Positions 1 through 5,411 of a stretch of DNA of 5,557 bases are shown here, in pieces. The notes under the pieces were generated by a model. The model did no database searches and was not told the DNA's origin. It worked only from the letters and a program-made list of their open reading frames with translations. The translations under genes and the position numbers were made by a program. The stretch comes from Boseongicola sp. (GTDB lineage Bacteria > Pseudomonadota > Alphaproteobacteria > Rhodobacterales > Rhodobacteraceae): contig JABDPD010000427.1 of the NCBI GenBank assembly GCA_013042895.1, positions 1-5,557 of the forward strand. The letters run 5' to 3'. Positions within the stretch are counted from its first letter, which is position 1, and each line of letters opens with the position of its first letter.

Positions 1-2
1 CG

Positions 3-836
3 GTCACTCAAGGCCACCTTCGCTTTGGCGAACAGGCCGCATTGGACCGCCTTCACCTGTTCACAGAAGAAAAAATCGACGCCTACAAAGCCCGTCGTGA
101 TTTTCCCGGCGAGGACGCCACTTCAAGTCTCAGTGAGAACTTGGCGTGGGGTGAGATCAGCGCGCGCACCATGTGGCACGCGGGACATCGCGCCATGGAC
201 GAGGGCAAGAAGGGCGCGGAACACTTCGTGAAAGAAGTAGTTTGGCGCGAGTTTGCCTACCACCTCATTTGGCACACACCTCATATTGTGGACGACAATT
301 GGCGGGAAGGCTGGGATGGATTTCCATGGCGTGAAGACGAAGAGGCCGCGGAGGTGAAAGCGTGGAAGCAGGGTCGCACAGGAGTGCGCTTTGTAGATGC
401 CGCGATGCGCGAAATGTATGTCACAGGGCAAATGCACAACCGTTCTCGCATGATCGTTGCGAGCTATCTAACCAAGCACTTGATGACCCACTGGAAGATC
501 GGCCAAAAATGGTTCGAACATTGCCTGACTGATTGGGATCCGGCTTCAAACGCTATGGGCTGGCAGTGGACCGCAGGCTCAGGCCCCGATGCAGCTCCGT
601 ACTTTCGCGTTTTCAACCCGGTGACCCAGCTCGACAAATTCGACGAAAGCCGCGCCTACGACGCCGCATGGATCGCAGAAGGCAGAGCAAATCCGAGCGA
701 CACCGCGCTCTCCTACTTCGACGCGATCCCACGCAGCTGGAACATGACACCAAACGGCCGCTACCCCGAGCCGATCATTTCACTGGAAGCCGGTCGCAAC
801 CGCGCGCTCGAGGCTTACTCAAACCGCGATTTCTGA
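3..836 (+). CDS. phrB: Deoxyribodipyrimidine (CPD) photolyase, class I; 5' end outside window
   Basis: This light-driven flavoenzyme splits cyclobutane pyrimidine dimers in DNA. The reading frame is open to the left edge, so the 277 residues seen are the C-terminal FAD-binding part. About 190-200 N-terminal residues (antenna-binding Rossmann domain) should lie upstream, as family members are about 470 residues. An apparent TTG start at 42 is internal. Fragment residues 42-53 carry the SLSENLAWGEIS flavin-binding segment, 81-84 the WREF motif, and 177-189 the DWDPASN..GWQW block. Aligned by eye to E. coli PhrB, the electron-transfer tryptophans are W109, W164 and W187, the flavin-N5 asparagine is N183, and the active-site methionine (E. 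coli M345) is M150 in HNRSRMIV. That methionine, in place of the histidine of (6-4) enzymes, supports CPD specificity. Relative to my recollection of E. coli there are two extra residues after W109. The reading of family is firm; substrate specificity is inferred. Confidence 0.95.
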   Translation, partial: VTQGHLRFGEQAALDRLHLFTEEKIDAYKARRDFPGEDATSSLSENLAWGEISARTMWHAGHRAMDEGKKGAEHFVKEVVWREFAYHLIWHTPHIVDDNWREGWDGFPWREDEEAAEVKAWKQGRTGVRFVDAAMREMYVTGQMHNRSRMIVASYLTKHLMTHWKIGQKWFEHCLTDWDPASNAMGWQWTAGSGPDAAPYFRVFNPVTQLDKFDESRAYDAAWIAEGRANPSDTALSYFDAIPRSWNMTPNGRYPEPIISLEAGRNRALEAYSNRDF

Positions 837-864
837 GTGGTGTCTCGACGCGCTCGCGCTTATG

Positions 865-875
865 CTGCACCGCAA
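865..875 (+). promoter_or_regulatory. Possible PhaR-like operator upstream of bdhA
   Basis: The sequence CTGC-ACC-GCAA is a near-palindrome that differs by one base from the CTGC-N3/4-GCAG pattern I recall for PhaR, the polyhydroxybutyrate-responsive repressor of Paracoccus and Rhodobacter. It lies 36 bp before the bdhA start and overlaps a TATGCT (861-866) that could be a weak -10 element. I see no clear -35. A second CCGCAA copy follows at 884-889. The site is short and could be chance in GC-rich DNA. Confidence 0.25.
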
Positions 876-898
876 CAGCTATGCCGCAAGCGCGAATG

Positions 899-904
899 AA
901 GGAG
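899..904 (+). promoter_or_regulatory. Ribosome binding site of bdhA
   Basis: A strong AAGGAG sits 7 nt before the ATG at 912. It fixes that ATG as the start and indicates efficient independent initiation of bdhA, which is 75 nt downstream of the photolyase stop. Confidence 0.85.
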
Positions 905-911
905 TAAGCCA

Positions 912-1685
912 ATGTCCCTCAACGGAAAAACTGCCGTTATCACCGGATCCAACTCCGGCATCGGCCTCGGGATTGCCCGTGAATTGGCGAAAGTCGGCGT
1001 GAATGTCATCCTGAACTCTTACACAGACGACGAGGCCGATCACAAGCTCGCAGCTGAAATCGCGGCAGAGAATGGCGTCGAAGCGCGCTACATCAGCGCC
1101 GACATGTCTAAGGCAGACGATTGTCGTGAACTCATCGAGAAGGCTGGCGCCTGCGATATTCTGATCAATAATGCCGGCATCCAACACGTCGCTCCGATCC
1201 AGGATTTTCCAACCGGAAAATGGGACGCAATCATCGCAATCAATATGTCTTCGGCCTTTCACACAACTGCGGCCGCGCTGCCAATGATGCGCGAAGCCGG
1301 TTGGGGTAGGGTGATTAACATTGCTTCTGCCCATGGTCTGCGTGCCAGCCCCTTCAAGTCGGCCTATGTCACGGCAAAACATGGCGTTGTCGGTATGACG
1401 AAAGTTGTCGGTCTTGAGACCGCAAAGGAACCCATCACCGCTAACGCAATTTGCCCGGGCTATGTTTTGACGCCAATGGTCGAAATGCAAATCCCAAGCA
1501 CCGCAAAAGAATACGGCATCTCAGAAGACGAGGCGATCGAGAAGGTTATCCTGGCCAAACAGCCATCCAAAGATTTTGTGACCGTCGAACAACTAGCAGG
1601 AATCGTGACATTCCTCTGCTCGGACGCAGCCTCACAGATCACCGGAACCAGCATCGCTGCAGACGGTGGCTGGACCTCGCAGTAA
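912..1685 (+). CDS. bdhA: D-3-hydroxybutyrate dehydrogenase
   Basis: This cytosolic NAD-dependent short-chain dehydrogenase (257 residues, normal length) interconverts D-3-hydroxybutyrate and acetoacetate, the step that feeds poly-3-hydroxybutyrate breakdown products into central metabolism. The nucleotide-binding TGSNSGIG is at residues 11-18, NNAG at 86-89, and the catalytic set is N111, S139, Y152 and K156. What points to this family member rather than a generic SDR is the ASAHGLRASPFKSAY segment and the substrate-pocket residues known from the Pseudomonas fragi enzyme: Q91, H141, K149, Q193 and W254 all align at a constant offset of three. The one change I see is Y184 (in PGYVLTP) where P. 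fragi has Trp. The start is the ATG with AAGGAG 7 nt upstream. It is probably co-transcribed with the patatin gene directly downstream; the upstream photolyase is 75 nt away and functionally unrelated, so bdhA may have its own promoter in that gap. Confidence 0.95.
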   Translation: MSLNGKTAVITGSNSGIGLGIARELAKVGVNVILNSYTDDEADHKLAAEIAAENGVEARYISADMSKADDCRELIEKAGACDILINNAGIQHVAPIQDFPTGKWDAIIAINMSSAFHTTAAALPMMREAGWGRVINIASAHGLRASPFKSAYVTAKHGVVGMTKVVGLETAKEPITANAICPGYVLTPMVEMQIPSTAKEYGISEDEAIEKVILAKQPSKDFVTVEQLAGIVTFLCSDAASQITGTSIAADGGWTSQ

Positions 1686-1687
1686 GG
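1684..1687 (+). promoter_or_regulatory. Ribosome binding site of the patatin gene, overlapping the bdhA stop
   Basis: AAGG begins inside the bdhA TAA stop codon and lies 7 nt before the TTG at 1695. It is the only Shine-Dalgarno-like stretch close enough to that start. Its position means ribosomes ending bdhA translation are placed directly at this site, so translational coupling is likely. Confidence 0.55.
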
Positions 1688-1694
1688 CGCTGAC

Positions 1695-2711
1695 TTGACC
1701 AAGAAGATTAACCTCGCCCTTCAGGGAGGCGGCGCTCACGGGGCCTTCACTTGGGGCGTACTTGACCGTCTGTTGGAAGACGCAGAAATCGAAATCTCGG
1801 GTATGTCTGGCACTTCGGCGGGCGCGCTGAACGGCGCTGCCTTGAAAGCCGGGCTTTTGACAGGTGGGCGAGAGGGCGCGCGCGAGAACCTGGACTGGCT
1901 TTGGGGCCGCATCGGCTCTCTTGGGGATATGCGGCTTAGCGGCTGGATGGCTGGAATGGGTCCAACTGCTGGTGCGCTTAGCCAAGCCCTTGAATACTCG
2001 ATCCCTTTCAACATGGCAGACGCCGCAAGCCGGGTGTTCTCCCCCTATCTTTACGGCCCGTTCTATCGCAATCCATTGGAAAAAATTGCGTCGCGCTTTC
2101 GATATGACGCGGTCTGCGCCGATGATGGACCAGCGTTGTTTGTTTGCGCAACAAACGTCGAAACTGGAAAAGTGAAAGTCTTTTCGGGGGACGAGATAAC
2201 CACGAAGTCGATACTCGCCTCCGCGTGCCTGCCGACATTGTTCCAAGCGGTCGAAATCGACGGCGCACCCTATTGGGATGGTGGCTACACCGGAAATCCG
2301 GCGCTGTTCCCGCTCTTTGACAAAGACCTGCCAAGCGACATCGTCGTCGTGAACATCAATCCCCTTGAAAGGCCCGGAACTCCAAGAGAACCGCGCGATA
2401 TCCTGAACCGGATCAATGAGATCAGCTTCAACTCATCTCTCTTGCGTGAACTCCGGGCTATTAACTTTGCGCAACGCCTCATTGCGGAAGGCAGCGTTAA
2501 AGACGGCGCATTGAAGCGGGTTTTGATACATATGATTGCCGATGACACTCTGATGACTGAACTGAGCGTTGCGTCAAAAATGCTACCGACGCCCGGCGTT
2601 ATCTTCGAGTTGCGCAACGCCGGTCGGACCGCAGCTGACATATTTCTGAACGAGCACCGCGACAAGATCGGGGTAACATCCAGCGTCGATCTTACTGAAA
2701 TGTATGGTTAA
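1695..2711 (+). CDS. Patatin-like phospholipase / acyl hydrolase with DUF3734-type C-terminal region
   Basis: This is a 338-residue patatin-fold serine hydrolase. Three signatures are visible: the oxyanion-hole loop GGGAHG at residues 11-16, the nucleophile elbow GTSAG at 39-43 (Ser41), and the DGG at 195-197 supplying the catalytic Asp195. The Ser-Asp dyad is therefore intact. After the catalytic domain comes a region (about 222-325, NPLERPGTPREPRDI onward) typical of bacterial patatins carrying DUF3734. No signal peptide or membrane segment is seen, so a cytosolic or membrane-surface enzyme is likely. The start is TTG: the in-frame bdhA stop is only four codons upstream, no ATG or GTG lies between, and the MTKKINLALQGGGAHG N-terminus is normal for the family. 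The substrate is unknown; phospholipid, another acyl ester or a polyhydroxyalkanoate-related ester are possible. Pairing with bdhA suggests storage-polymer or lipid turnover, but that is inference. Confidence 0.92.
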   Translation: MTKKINLALQGGGAHGAFTWGVLDRLLEDAEIEISGMSGTSAGALNGAALKAGLLTGGREGARENLDWLWGRIGSLGDMRLSGWMAGMGPTAGALSQALEYSIPFNMADAASRVFSPYLYGPFYRNPLEKIASRFRYDAVCADDGPALFVCATNVETGKVKVFSGDEITTKSILASACLPTLFQAVEIDGAPYWDGGYTGNPALFPLFDKDLPSDIVVVNINPLERPGTPREPRDILNRINEISFNSSLLRELRAINFAQRLIAEGSVKDGALKRVLIHMIADDTLMTELSVASKMLPTPGVIFELRNAGRTAADIFLNEHRDKIGVTSSVDLTEMYG

Positions 2712-2719
2712 ACGCGTAG

Positions 2720-2935
2720 TTACTCGCGCGGGGTGCCACCAGAAGAACTTGCCGCTGCCGCGATAATCACAAGCAGCATCAAAGGCACGATGAAACCACC
2801 TGATGACGCGGCAGCCGACTCCGCTACGATCACCTCAGGCTCCATCAACGGCTGCGCCGCACCACCAGCTTGCAGCGGAGTGCTGGACATCGAAATCGTG
2901 GCAGCAGCCACCGCTGCGGGTTTCAGATAGTTCAT
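2720..2935 (-). CDS. Small exported/membrane-anchored protein of unknown function (71 aa)
   Basis: I cannot assign a function. The N-terminus (residues 1-23, MNYLKPAAVAAATISM to LQA) looks like a signal peptide with possible cleavage after LQA. A short acidic stretch EPEVIVAES (32-40) and a Ser/Gly linker follow, then one hydrophobic helix (about 47-62, GFIVPLMLLVIIAAAA), and a Ser/Gly-rich tail ending TPRE. This suggests a periplasm-facing, single-helix inner-membrane protein. It resembles tiny proteins I associate with Rhodobacterales genomes. The frame extends to a TTG at 2956, but I chose the ATG at 2935 because AAGGGA lies 8 nt before it and because the signal peptide then begins correctly. 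It is the last minus-strand gene, 48 nt after the oxygenase, and its stop faces the patatin stop across 8 bp. Confidence 0.72.
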   Translation of the reverse strand: MNYLKPAAVAAATISMSSTPLQAGGAAQPLMEPEVIVAESAAASSGGFIVPLMLLVIIAAAASSSGGTPRE

Positions 2936-2943
2936 CACAAAGA

Positions 2944-2949
2944 TCCCTT
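2944..2949 (-). promoter_or_regulatory. Ribosome binding site of the 71-aa small protein
   Basis: On the minus strand AAGGGA ends 8 nt before the ATG at 2935. It lies inside the extension that would follow from the TTG at 2956, and so decides for the ATG start. Confidence 0.65.
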
Positions 2950-2983
2950 GGCACAAATCGCTCGGTTGCCGGACGCGACACTC

Positions 2984-3622
2984 TCAATACACCAAAAAAT
3001 CGCCTTCCGCAGGGGGGTAGGTTCTCGGAATATGGAAATGGTGTTCGCGCCACCACACTGTCATCACCCACTTCAGACCCGTGGTCGGCCCAAAACCCAC
3101 ATGAGCCGCATCCGGATGAACCTCGTTTGAAGCTAACTGGTTGTTTGCAAATATTAAAACACGCCCAAGCTTGGGACGAACCGCGATCTTGAGGTTTGGG
3201 AATGCCGTCTGACCTTCCTCCGCCACGTCGTTTAAATAACAGATGCTAGTGAACAATCGTTGACCGCCTTTCAGGAAATCCTCCCGCGTGGCGCCGTGTT
3301 CGTCATATCCGTCAAAATGCACATCAAAGAGCTGTTCGCCCTCATATCGGATCAGCTTTGACGTCTCCGCATGCTCTGGCGGCAATCGGACTATTGCGGA
3401 TAACCGCGTCATGAGATCAGTCAACAGCGGGTCACTCCACTGATCTACAATAGCTGCCTGATGTGTCCGTTTCTCGCCAACGACACGGCCCTCATCGGTG
3501 CCATAGGTCGGCTGCGCCAATCGATCTTTTCCTGCAGCAATTGCCGCGTCGGCCACGTCTTGACCGAACACATCGTCAAATACCGCAACCAACGGGTTTA
3601 CGTTCAGAATTCGACTTTCCAT
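2984..3622 (-). CDS. 2-Oxoglutarate/Fe(II)-dependent oxygenase, prolyl 4-hydroxylase-like
   Basis: A 212-residue protein with the double-stranded beta-helix core of the prolyl-4-hydroxylase (P4Hc) family, which uses 2-oxoglutarate and O2 to hydroxylate protein or small-molecule substrates. Iron ligands are H102 and D104 in VHFDGYDEHG and distal H174. The residue binding the 2-oxoglutarate carboxylate is K184, in H-V-G-x-G-P-T-T-G-L-K-W, matching the family spacing of ten residues from the histidine. LIRYEGEQLFDVHFD and RLFTSICYLND are also typical core strands. There is no signal peptide, so it should act in the cytosol. The frame starts with GTG at 3628, but ATG at 3622 has GAG five nt upstream and better spacing, so I use it; the difference is two residues. 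The substrate cannot be told from sequence. Upstream is the DUF502 gene (74-nt gap) and downstream the small membrane protein. Confidence 0.88.
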   Translation of the reverse strand: MESRILNVNPLVAVFDDVFGQDVADAAIAAGKDRLAQPTYGTDEGRVVGEKRTHQAAIVDQWSDPLLTDLMTRLSAIVRLPPEHAETSKLIRYEGEQLFDVHFDGYDEHGATREDFLKGGQRLFTSICYLNDVAEEGQTAFPNLKIAVRPKLGRVLIFANNQLASNEVHPDAAHVGFGPTTGLKWVMTVWWREHHFHIPRTYPPAEGDFLVY

Positions 3623-3650
3623 AGTCACTCGCCCCGGTTGCCACGCCTAG

Positions 3651-3664
3651 GGGTAACGATACCC
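3651..3664. other. Perfect short inverted repeat before the oxygenase gene
   Basis: GGGTA-ACGA-TACCC is a 5-bp perfect stem with a 4-nt loop, 28 nt upstream of the oxygenase ATG. It has no T-run on either side, so it does not look like a terminator by itself. It could be an operator half-site pair, a leader hairpin, or chance. Confidence 0.3.
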
Positions 3665-3666
3665 GT

Positions 3667-3689
3667 GCGCCTTGTAAGTTCAAGGGCGC
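3667..3689 (-). terminator. Possible hairpin terminator after the DUF502 gene
   Basis: GCGCCTTG and CAAGGGCGC pair over 8 bp with one bulged G around a TAAGTT loop. Read on the minus strand, the hairpin starts 7 nt after the DUF502 stop (3697). No U-tract follows, so it would be an atypical intrinsic terminator, an RNA 3'-end stabiliser or an attenuating structure. Its place between two same-strand genes suggests it partly separates the oxygenase from upstream transcription. Confidence 0.35.
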
Positions 3690-3696
3690 TTCAAAC

Positions 3697-4416
3697 TCAG
3701 GATACACGCGCTGGAGGCTGTCGTACTTCACCAATGGGAGTAGGGGCCTCGCTCGCGCCGTTGGGGTAAACAAGACCTGCCGAAATGACCAATTTCGCAG
3801 CGTCTTCCACCGTCATATCAAGTCGAATGACGTCCTTTGTCGGCACAAATAATAGGAAACCAGAAGTCGGATTTGGCGTCGTCGGGAGGAATACAGCAGT
3901 TTTGTCGTCTTCGTCTTCGATCTTCTTATCAATCTCACCTTTGGCGGACGTGGAAATGAACGCGATCGCCCAAATCCCCTTGCGAGGATACTCAACCAAA
4001 CAGGCCGTATCAAAGCTGGTTTCAGATTGTGCGAAAACCGTTTCTGCGATTTGTTTCAGACCGTTATAGATCGACCTTACCACGGGAAGTCCCTGTACCA
4101 GACCTTCGGCCCAGTTTAGCAACGACCGCCCAATCAGACCTTTGGCGATCCAACCCACGAGCACCGTGAAGATCAGGAAGACGACAACCCCGACACCTCG
4201 GATATTCAGTCCGATGTATTGATCTGGACGAAGCCATAGCGGCACAAACGGCAAAACCCAGCCATCCACCCACCCTGCAACCGTCCAAATCAGCCAAAGC
4301 GTCAGTGCGATTGGCGCAACGACGACAAGCCCGGTCAGGAACGAGGACCGAAAAGTCGCGAAAATCCCGCGCCTTGGTCGTGCGGCCTCAGGTTTTTCGT
4401 CGAATGGTGTGCTCAT
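3697..4416 (-). CDS. DUF502 family inner-membrane protein
   Basis: A 239-residue member of DUF502, a widespread bacterial family whose plant relatives include the LIKE-COV proteins; the molecular role is unknown. Two membrane helices are visible, about residues 25-49 (after a positively charged RPRR..FATFRSS segment) and 74-96, with a short WxxPDQYIG loop between. A soluble domain of about 140 residues follows. Family hallmarks are GLPVVRSIYNGLKQI (109-123) and TTPNPTSGFLLFVP (179-192). The C-terminus, rich in proline and polar residues, looks disordered. The ATG at 4416 begins a normal MSTP..EKPE N-terminus; upstream there is only a weak GGA 8 nt away. The gene lies 71 nt after psuG on the same strand. 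No functional link to pseudouridine salvage is evident. Confidence 0.93.
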   Translation of the reverse strand: MSTPFDEKPEAARPRRGIFATFRSSFLTGLVVVAPIALTLWLIWTVAGWVDGWVLPFVPLWLRPDQYIGLNIRGVGVVVFLIFTVLVGWIAKGLIGRSLLNWAEGLVQGLPVVRSIYNGLKQIAETVFAQSETSFDTACLVEYPRKGIWAIAFISTSAKGEIDKKIEDEDDKTAVFLPTTPNPTSGFLLFVPTKDVIRLDMTVEDAAKLVISAGLVYPNGASEAPTPIGEVRQPPARVS

Positions 4417-4449
4417 AAAGGATGTCCAAAGTATCTTCTTGTAACGTAA

Positions 4450-4463
4450 GCGCGGTGACGCGC
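4450..4463. terminator. Weak hairpin between psuG and the DUF502 gene
   Basis: GCGCG-GTGA-CGCGC forms a 5-bp all-GC stem with a 4-nt loop, 24 nt after the psuG stop in the minus-strand direction. Downstream on that strand is TTACGTTAC rather than a clean T-run. It may weakly terminate or pause psuG transcription. On the plus strand the loop would be a GNRA tetraloop, but no plus-strand gene lies nearby. Confidence 0.25.
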
Positions 4464-4487
4464 CTCAGCAATGGGCCTGTGCGGAAA

Positions 4488-5411
4488 TCAATCGTTTCCA
4501 CCCGGATTGGCAAGGCATACAGCAATTTCGCTCGCCAGCCGTGCATTATTGAGCACAAGTGCGATGTTAGCTTCCAGTGAAGTACCTTCAGTCAGCTCAA
4601 ACAACCTCTTAAGCAAAAATGGCGTTACACCTTTACCGGTCACGCCCTTGGCATCCGCCTCAGTGGTTGCTTGCGCAATCAGTGGTGCAAGCGTTTCAGC
4701 TGCGATCTCAGCGTCACTTGGAATTGGATTGGCAACCAACTGCCCACCTGAGAGACCCATGGCGCCACGCATGGCATGCGCGCTCGCAATCTCTTTTGCA
4801 CTGTCCATTCGAAGCGGCGCAGTCATCCCTGAAGATCGTGACCAAAACGCCGGGAAATCATCCTGCCTGTATGCGATCACAGGTACGCCTTGTGTTTCCA
4901 AAACTTCCAATGTCTTTGGCAGATCCAAAATCGCCTTTGCACCAGCCGCGACAACGGTCACCGGCGTAATTGCCAATTCGCCAAGGTCAGCGGAAATATC
5001 GAAGCTGTCTGCCGCGCCCTTATGAACGCCGCCAATTCCACCCGTCGCAAAGACCGAAACCCCAGCTAGGTGCGCTGCAATCATCGTCGCAGCAACTGTC
5101 GTCGCACCGGTTCCGCCGCGCGCAACACAGACCGCAATATCGGCGCGCGAAAGCTTTGCGACGTTCTGCGCCTGCGCAAGAGCATCGAGCTCGGCGTCTG
5201 ACAGTCCAATCTTCAAGCGACCGTCAATCACCGCAATTGTCGCTGGCACGGCCCCATGAGCGCGCACTTCGGCCTCAACCAAACGGGCCGTTTCGACGTT
5301 TTGAGGGTAGGGCATGCCATGAGTGATGATGGTCGATTCCAAAGCCACGACTGCACGACCCAAAGCCTGCGCCTCGCCAACTTCAATTGATAAATCCATA
5401 GGTAACGTCAC
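4488..5411 (-). CDS. psuG: Pseudouridine-5'-phosphate glycosidase
   Basis: PsuG cleaves the C-glycosidic bond of pseudouridine 5'-phosphate, giving uracil and ribose 5-phosphate, so RNA-derived pseudouridine can be salvaged in the cytosol. The 307 residues match the usual length of about 300-310. Family landmarks include VALESTIITHGMPYPQN (22-38), ARGGTGATTVAATM (97-110), FATGGIGGVH (121-130), SSGMTAPLR (193-201), ANPIP (227-231) and VTPFLL (262-267). By comparison with E. coli PsuG, the Schiff-base lysine is K159, with E25, K87, D142 and N288 or N289 as other active-site residues; all are present. The start is GTG at 5411, whose GTGA overlaps the kinase stop by 4 nt, with AGGAG 10 nt upstream. 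The ATG at 5399 would be 22 nt from that site. Translational coupling to the kinase is likely, and the pair makes the pathway assignment stronger. Confidence 0.95.
   Translation of the reverse strand: MTLPMDLSIEVGEAQALGRAVVALESTIITHGMPYPQNVETARLVEAEVRAHGAVPATIAVIDGRLKIGLSDAELDALAQAQNVAKLSRADIAVCVARGGTGATTVAATMIAAHLAGVSVFATGGIGGVHKGAADSFDISADLGELAITPVTVVAAGAKAILDLPKTLEVLETQGVPVIAYRQDDFPAFWSRSSGMTAPLRMDSAKEIASAHAMRGAMGLSGGQLVANPIPSDAEIAAETLAPLIAQATTEADAKGVTGKGVTPFLLKRLFELTEGTSLEANIALVLNNARLASEIAVCLANPGGND

Noticed and set aside
42..836. TTG at 42 as the true start of the photolyase gene
   Set aside because: The frame is open to the left edge and the residues before it (VTQGHLRFGEQAA) read as normal photolyase sequence. 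A protein starting at 42 would lack the N-terminal domain, so this is a window-edge truncation, not a short gene.
879..1490. 203-codon minus-strand open frame across bdhA
   Set aside because: It lies almost wholly within the well-supported bdhA gene, has no recognisable motif, and is rich in Cys, His and Arg as antisense shadows of GC-rich genes tend to be.
2991..2999. T-run on the minus strand (GATTTTTTGG) as a terminator
   Set aside because: It encodes the last residues of the oxygenase (DFLVY) before the stop and no stem precedes it.
2803..3192. 129-codon plus-strand open frame over the small protein and the end of the oxygenase gene
   Set aside because: It overlaps two better-supported minus-strand genes, has low-complexity Pro/Ser/Arg composition and no plausible ribosome site.
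3576..3773. 65-codon minus-strand open frame bridging the DUF502-oxygenase gap
   Set aside because: It overlaps both neighbouring genes in another frame, shows no motif, and is explained by chance opening across a short non-coding gap.
4417..4487. Promoter for the DUF502 gene (minus-strand TTGCTG, 17 nt, TACGTT)
   Set aside because: The spacing fits a sigma-70 promoter but each hexamer matches the consensus at only about three positions, which is not enough to call.
4471..5025. 184-codon plus-strand open frame opposite psuG
   Set aside because: It is antisense to conserved psuG sequence; its Ser/Ala-rich composition mirrors the psuG codons and no family features are seen.
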